Source: DATGFB01 sp032160545
GTDB lineage: Bacteria; Actinomycetota; Actinomycetes; Mycobacteriales; Jatrophihabitantaceae
Direction of reading: 5' to 3'
Assembly (NCBI GenBank): GCA_032160545.1
Contig: JAVHVN010000032.1
Coordinates: 1-16,408 of the forward strand
DNA length: 16,408 bases
The translations under genes and the position numbers were made by a program. How positions within the stretch are numbered: position 1 is the stretch's first letter; every line of letters begins with the position of its first letter. Below the pieces are notes generated by a model. It ran no database searches and was not told the DNA's origin. It saw only the letters and a list, made by a program, of their open reading frames with translations. Of the stretch, positions 12,518 through 16,408 are shown one piece after another.

Positions 12518-14551
12518 ATGCTTGCACTACCGAGCTACGTCCAAGGATCGTGGACAACGCCCACGGGAGAAGGTAGGCCCGTGCATGACGCGGTGACGGG
12601 TGAGGATGTCGCTCGGTTGTCGACGTCAGGCATCGACATGGCCGACGCCCTGGACTACGGCCGGCGCGTCGGCGGTCCCGCACTGCGCGAGCTCACCTTC
12701 CACCAGCGCGCCGCGCTGCTCAAGGCGGTGGGATCGTTCCTCCGCGAGCACCGCGAAGAGCTCTACGCACTGTCCGGCCGCACCGGCGCGACCCTCAACG
12801 ACTCGAAGTTCGACATCGACGGAGGCATCGGGGTACTGCTCAGCTACGCGAGCAAGGGGCGGCGTGAGCTACCGGCCGATTCGATGCTGCTCGATGGCGA
12901 CGTCGAGCCGCTGGGCCGCGGTGGCAGCTTCCTGGGCCAGCACGTCTGGACGCCGCTGCGCGGGGTTGCCGTACAGATCAACGCCTTCAACTTTCCCGTA
13001 TGGGGCCCGCTCGAGAAGCTCGCGCCCGCCTTCCTCGCCGGCGTGCCGACCCTGATGAAACCGGCCAGCCAGACCGCCTACTTGACTCACCGCATGGTGG
13101 AGTTGATCGTCGAGTCCGGCCTGCTGCCGGACGGGTCGGTGCAGCTCATCACCGGCGGCGCGGGCGACCTGCTCGACCACCTGACCGAGCAGGACCTCGT
13201 CGGCTTCACCGGATCGGCGAGCACCGCACAGCGGCTGCGCACGCACCATGCGGTCATCGCGAACAGCGTCCGCTTCACCGTCGAGGCCGACTCGCTGAAC
13301 TGCTCGATCCTCGGCCCCGACGCTGTGCCGGGTACCCCCGAGTTCGACCTGTTCGTCAAGGGCCTCATAACCGAGATGACCGTCAAGGCCGGCCAAAAGT
13401 GCACCGCCATCCGCCGCGCGCTCGTCCCGAACGATCTGCTCGATGCCGTCGCCGAGGCCGCATCGGCGCGGCTGTCAAAGGTCACTGTCGGCAACCCGGC
13501 CAACCCAGACGTGCGAATGGGCGCGCTCGTCGGCCTCGAGCAGCGGGAAGAGGTGCGCCGCTCGCTCAAGTCCCTGACCGACGCGGGGCGGATCGTCTTC
13601 GGCGACCCCGACCACGTTGACGTCGTCGACGCGGACACCGAGCGTGGCGCGTTCCTGTCCCCCGTGCTCCTGCAGGCCGACGCCGATCGGGCCGAGCCGC
13701 ACGAGGTCGAGGCGTTCGGGCCGGTCAGCACGTTGATCGGCTATGCCACGGTCGGACACGCGATCGAGCTTGCCGCGCGCGGCAAGGGAAGCCTCGTCGG
13801 CTCGCTTGTCACTCACGACACCGACATCGCGCGCGAGGTCGTCCGTGGCATCGCGCCATGGCATGGCCGGCTTCTCGTGCTCGACCGCGACGATGCCGGC
13901 GAATCGACCGGCCACGGATCACCGCTGCCCATGCTCGCGCACGGTGGCCCAGGTCGCGCGGGCGGCGGCGAAGAGATGGGCGGTGTGCGGGGAGTCCGAC
14001 ACCACATGCAGCGCACCGCGGTCCAGGGCTCGCCAGCAATGCTCACCGCCGTGACCGGACGTTGGATGCCTGGCGCCGAGCGGTCGGTCACCGACGTGCA
14101 CCCGTTCCGCAAGCCGCTGGCCGAGTTGCGGATCGGCGACTCGGTCGTCGCCGGGCCCCGCACCGTGACGGCCGAGGACGTCGCGCACTTCGCGGAGTTC
14201 ACGGGCGATACTTTCTACGCGCACACCGATCCGGTGGCCGCCGCGGCCAACCCGTTCTTCGACGGCATCGTCGCCCACGGCTACCTCATCGTCTCCCTGG
14301 CCGCCGGGCTGTTCGTGGATCCAGAACCCGGCCCGGTGCTGGCCAACTACGGGATCGACAATCTCCGGTTCCTCACCCCCGTCTATCCGGGCGACGAGTT
14401 GACCGTGACCCTGACCTGCAAGGCGATCACGCCGCGCGGCGACAGCGAGCACGGCGAGGTGCGCTGGGATGCAGATGTCACCAAGCAGGGCGGCGACTCC
14501 GTCGCGAAGTACGACGTACTCACGATGGTGGCAAAGGAATGGAGCTCATGA
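12518..14551 (+). CDS. paaZ: Bifunctional oxepin-CoA hydrolase / semialdehyde dehydrogenase PaaZ
   Basis: A 677-aa two-domain enzyme; the E. coli PaaZ is 681 aa. The C-terminal MaoC/hydratase domain (about 530-677) hydrolytically opens the oxepin-CoA ring. The N-terminal aldehyde dehydrogenase domain (about 1-510) oxidises the resulting aldehyde with NADP+ to 3-oxo-5,6-dehydrosuberyl-CoA. Key residues are present: E256 in FTVEADSLN and C295 in GQKCTAIRR, the same numbers as the E. coli catalytic pair, and the hydratase D564/H569 in TGDTFYAHTDP. INAFNFPVWG and GFTGSASTAQRL are dehydrogenase cofactor-binding segments. ATG at 12518 has GGAGA (12506-12510) with a 7-nt spacer. It is the first gene of the operon, preceded by a PaaR-like operator, and overlaps paaA by 4 nt. 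The protein is intact. Confidence 0.97.
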   Translation: MLALPSYVQGSWTTPTGEGRPVHDAVTGEDVARLSTSGIDMADALDYGRRVGGPALRELTFHQRAALLKAVGSFLREHREELYALSGRTGATLNDSKFDIDGGIGVLLSYASKGRRELPADSMLLDGDVEPLGRGGSFLGQHVWTPLRGVAVQINAFNFPVWGPLEKLAPAFLAGVPTLMKPASQTAYLTHRMVELIVESGLLPDGSVQLITGGAGDLLDHLTEQDLVGFTGSASTAQRLRTHHAVIANSVRFTVEADSLNCSILGPDAVPGTPEFDLFVKGLITEMTVKAGQKCTAIRRALVPNDLLDAVAEAASARLSKVTVGNPANPDVRMGALVGLEQREEVRRSLKSLTDAGRIVFGDPDHVDVVDADTERGAFLSPVLLQADADRAEPHEVEAFGPVSTLIGYATVGHAIELAARGKGSLVGSLVTHDTDIAREVVRGIAPWHGRLLVLDRDDAGESTGHGSPLPMLAHGGPGRAGGGEEMGGVRGVRHHMQRTAVQGSPAMLTAVTGRWMPGAERSVTDVHPFRKPLAELRIGDSVVAGPRTVTAEDVAHFAEFTGDTFYAHTDPVAAAANPFFDGIVAHGYLIVSLAAGLFVDPEPGPVLANYGIDNLRFLTPVYPGDELTVTLTCKAITPRGDSEHGEVRWDADVTKQGGDSVAKYDVLTMVAKEWSS

Positions 14552-15489
14552 CAGCGACGATCGACCCGCTGCGGCAGCACTTCGACGCGACCATTGCCCA
14601 CGAACACCGCGTCGAGCCGCGCGACTGGATGCCCGATGGGTACCGGAAGACGATGATCCGCCAGATCGCGCAGCACGCGCACTCGGAGATCATCGGCATG
14701 CAGCCCGAAGGCAACTGGATCACCCGCGCGCCCTCCCTGCGCCGTAAGGCGATCCTGCTTGCCAAGGTGCAGGACGAAGCCGGCCACGGCATGTACCTCT
14801 ACTCGGCCGCCGAGACACTGGGGGCAGACCGCGCCGACCTCACCGACAAGCTGATCACCGGCCGGCAGAAGTACTCGTCGATCTTCAACTACCCCACGCT
14901 GACCTACGCCGACGTCGGCGTGATCGGCTGGCTCGTCGACGGCGCCGCGATCTGCAACCAGGTGCCCCTGTGCAGGTCGTCCTACGGCCCGTACGCGCGG
15001 GCGATGATCCGGATCTGCAAGGAGGAGTCGTTCCACCAGCGGCAGGGCTACGAACTGCTGCTGACGATGATGCGCGGCACCGAGGCTCAGCAGCGGATGG
15101 TGCAGGATGCCACGAACCGGTTCTGGTGGCCGTCGCTGATGATGTTCGGCCCGCCCGACGAAGCCTCGACGAACACCGAGCAGTCGATGGCGTGGGGGAT
15201 CAAACGGCACACCAACGACGAGCTTCGCCAACGGTTCGTGGACATGACAGTGCCGCAGGCGGAGAAGCTGGGCGTCGACCTGCCCGACCCGGATCTGCAG
15301 TGGAACGCCGTGCGCGGCCACTATGACTTCGGTGCCGTCGACTGGTCCGAGCTGGACGCGGTGATCAAGGGAGACGGCCCCTGCAACGCGCAGCGCGTGC
15401 AGCACCGTACGGCCGCGCACGACGACGGAGCGTGGGTCCGCGAGGCCGCGACCGCGCATGCCGCGAAGTCGACCGGCACGGTTGCCTGA
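14548..15489 (+). CDS. paaA: Phenylacetyl-CoA 1,2-epoxidase catalytic subunit PaaA
   Basis: A 313-aa ferritin-like diiron oxygenase subunit (E. coli PaaA 309 aa). It epoxidises the aromatic ring of phenylacetyl-CoA using O2 and electrons from the reductase PaaE. Diiron ligands are recognisable by motif: E47 (HAHSEIIG), E77 and H80 (VQDEAGHGMYLY), D131 (WLVDGA), E160 and H163 (CKEESFHQRQGYE). These fall at a constant 5-residue offset from the E. coli ligands as I recall them. ATG at 14548 overlaps the paaZ TGA (ATGA), with GGAG at 14541-14544 just upstream. A much longer open frame extends upstream through paaZ, but the family's usual length and N-terminus fit the start at 14548. PaaA works as a complex with PaaC, and PaaB bridges subunits. 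Confidence 0.97.
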   Translation: MTATIDPLRQHFDATIAHEHRVEPRDWMPDGYRKTMIRQIAQHAHSEIIGMQPEGNWITRAPSLRRKAILLAKVQDEAGHGMYLYSAAETLGADRADLTDKLITGRQKYSSIFNYPTLTYADVGVIGWLVDGAAICNQVPLCRSSYGPYARAMIRICKEESFHQRQGYELLLTMMRGTEAQQRMVQDATNRFWWPSLMMFGPPDEASTNTEQSMAWGIKRHTNDELRQRFVDMTVPQAEKLGVDLPDPDLQWNAVRGHYDFGAVDWSELDAVIKGDGPCNAQRVQHRTAAHDDGAWVREAATAHAAKSTGTVA

Positions 15490-15851
15490 TGACCGAATAC
15501 ACGGCAGAGGGCGGCCATGGCGCGATACCGACCGCCGAGGTTCCCGTTGACCCGTCACCCGGCGCGGTCCGTACGGACTGGCCGCTGTACGAGGTGTTCC
15601 TGCGCGGCAAGCGAGGGCTGAACCACGTGCACGTCGGCTCATTGCACGCCGCTGATGCGCAGATGGCGCTGCACCACGCCCGCGATCTGTACACGCGGCG
15701 CAACGAAGGTGTGAGCATCTGGGTTGTCGCGACCGCGGACATCACTGCGTCGAGCCCGGACGAGAAGGACCCGTTCTTCGCACCGTCGGGCGACAAGGTG
15801 TACCGGCACCCCACGTTCTACGAGATACCCGACGATGTCCCGCACATGTGA
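15489..15851 (+). CDS. paaB: Phenylacetyl-CoA epoxidase subunit PaaB
   Basis: A 120-aa non-catalytic subunit that organises PaaA/PaaC assembly. The conserved core is WPLYEVFLRGKRGLNHVHVG, then HAADAQMALHHARDLYTRR, EGVSIWVV and the C-terminal FxxPSGDKVYRHPTFYEIPD region. The start ATG shares its A with the paaA stop (TGATG, 1-nt overlap), indicating coupled translation. It is about 25 residues longer than E. coli PaaB (95 aa) because of an N-terminal extension, MTEYTAEGGHGAIPTAE, possibly disordered. An ATG within the core is lacking, so the long start is kept. Confidence 0.95.
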   Translation: MTEYTAEGGHGAIPTAEVPVDPSPGAVRTDWPLYEVFLRGKRGLNHVHVGSLHAADAQMALHHARDLYTRRNEGVSIWVVATADITASSPDEKDPFFAPSGDKVYRHPTFYEIPDDVPHM

Positions 15852-15866
15852 CGCGAAGAGGCCGCG

Positions 15867-16408
15867 ATGATTGAGGACGAGTACGGCGCCTACCACGCGC
15901 TCATCGAGACCGACGACGATCACCGCTGGGCCTTCGGCACGGGCTTCACCGACGCCCTTTCCGGCGTCGACACCGCGGTGCCTGACGGTGTCGATGGCCA
16001 AGCGCTGGCGGCGTTCTGCCTGATGCTCGGTGACGACGCGCTGATCTACAGCCACCGGCTCCAGCAGTGGATCACCCGCGCGCCAGAACTCGAGGAGGAG
16101 ACGGCGCTGGCCAACGTTGCGCTCGACTTGTTGGGGCAGGCGCGGATGCTGCTCGCCCGCGCCGGAAAGGCGGACGGTACAGACCGTGACGAGGACAGCT
16201 TCGCGTTCTTCCGCGACGAGCACGAGTTCCGCAACGTGCGCCTCGTCGAGCGGATCGACGCGGATTTCGGCGAACTCGTCGCCCGCCTCCTGATCTTCGC
16301 CACGTTCCGGCTCGCCCTGTTCGAGGCTCTGCGCACCTCGGCCGATCCGGTGCTCGCCGCGATCGCCGCCAAGGGCGCCAACGAGCTCACCTACCACCGC
16401 GACTACGC
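15867..16408 (+). CDS. paaC: Phenylacetyl-CoA epoxidase structural subunit PaaC (cut by right edge)
   Basis: The frame starts at ATG 15867, preceded by GAAGAGG (15855-15861), and is open to the window end, giving 180 complete codons of about 250-290 expected. It is the ferritin-like, catalytically inactive partner of PaaA. Recognisable segments are LMLGDDALIYSHRLQQWITR, APELEEETALANVALDLLGQ and EHEFRNVRLVERIDADFGEL. Relative to E. coli PaaC, which begins near the LRLGD segment, there is an extension of about 40 residues including RWAFGTGFTDALSG, apparently usual for actinobacterial versions. It lies 15 nt after paaB; paaD and paaE probably follow beyond the window. Confidence 0.95.
   Translation, partial: MIEDEYGAYHALIETDDDHRWAFGTGFTDALSGVDTAVPDGVDGQALAAFCLMLGDDALIYSHRLQQWITRAPELEEETALANVALDLLGQARMLLARAGKADGTDRDEDSFAFFRDEHEFRNVRLVERIDADFGELVARLLIFATFRLALFEALRTSADPVLAAIAAKGANELTYHRDY

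Noticed and set aside
13858..14547. Upstream extension of paaA through the 3' half of paaZ
   Set aside because: PaaA has a standard length and N-terminus from ATG 14548, which has its own ribosome binding site; the upstream part is a shadow of PaaZ.
1..16408. Insertion sequences, integrase sites, CRISPR arrays, tRNA or rRNA genes
   Set aside because: No transposase or integrase frame, no regular spacer-repeat array and no recognisable tRNA or rRNA sequence was seen.

Overview
This is a high-GC window with GTG starts, 1-4 nt stop/start overlaps, TetR-family regulators and an MmpL-type exporter. That combination points to an Actinomycetota chromosome. I cannot place it more precisely from sequence alone. 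No rRNA, tRNA, transposase or CRISPR array was seen.

Layout. (1) Positions 1-2937: a divergent pair of a TetR-family regulator (minus strand, cut by the left edge) and an MmpL/RND exporter (plus). Between them lies an array of three CAAGTGACT-type half-sites at an exact 23-bp pitch plus one inverted copy. (2) 2938-3860: a gene-poor stretch holding one credible 40-codon minus-strand ORF with a strong ribosome binding site, a possible CsoR-like box and decayed-looking minus-strand reading frames. (3) 3861-8484: three plus-strand amidohydrolases. Two are divergent paralogues of the N-acyl-D-amino-acid deacylase (Amidohydro_3) family flanking one Amidohydro_2 (ACMSD-like) enzyme. (4) 8485-10745: a short remnant of a TetR C-terminus, then a tightly coupled three-gene operon: a 373-aa family of unknown function, a UGSC-family protein with a CGGC motif, and an EthD-like small protein. 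(5) 10746-12517: decayed or regulatory DNA around paaR, including a truncated thioredoxin-domain gene, a frameshifted paaI-like thioesterase gene and two sites matching the PaaR operator pattern. (6) 12518-16408: the start of a phenylacetate catabolic operon, paaZ-paaA-paaB-paaC, with paaC cut by the right edge.

How it fits together. The right side is the aerobic phenylacetyl-CoA pathway: PaaABC(DE) epoxidises phenylacetyl-CoA and PaaZ opens the oxepin ring and oxidises the aldehyde. The neighbouring TetR regulator is therefore called PaaR; its two candidate operators lie in the divergent paaI/paaZ promoter region. The middle region (amidohydrolases plus the UGSC operon) looks like a separate catabolic module of unknown substrate. 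Its two transcription units share an 8-bp motif in opposite orientation in otherwise rare AT-rich promoter DNA. The UGSC pair with its EthD-like partner is the best candidate here for an undescribed system. A recurring oddity is that the spacers between operons contain broken pieces of genes, which suggests that this part of the chromosome was assembled by repeated rearrangement.
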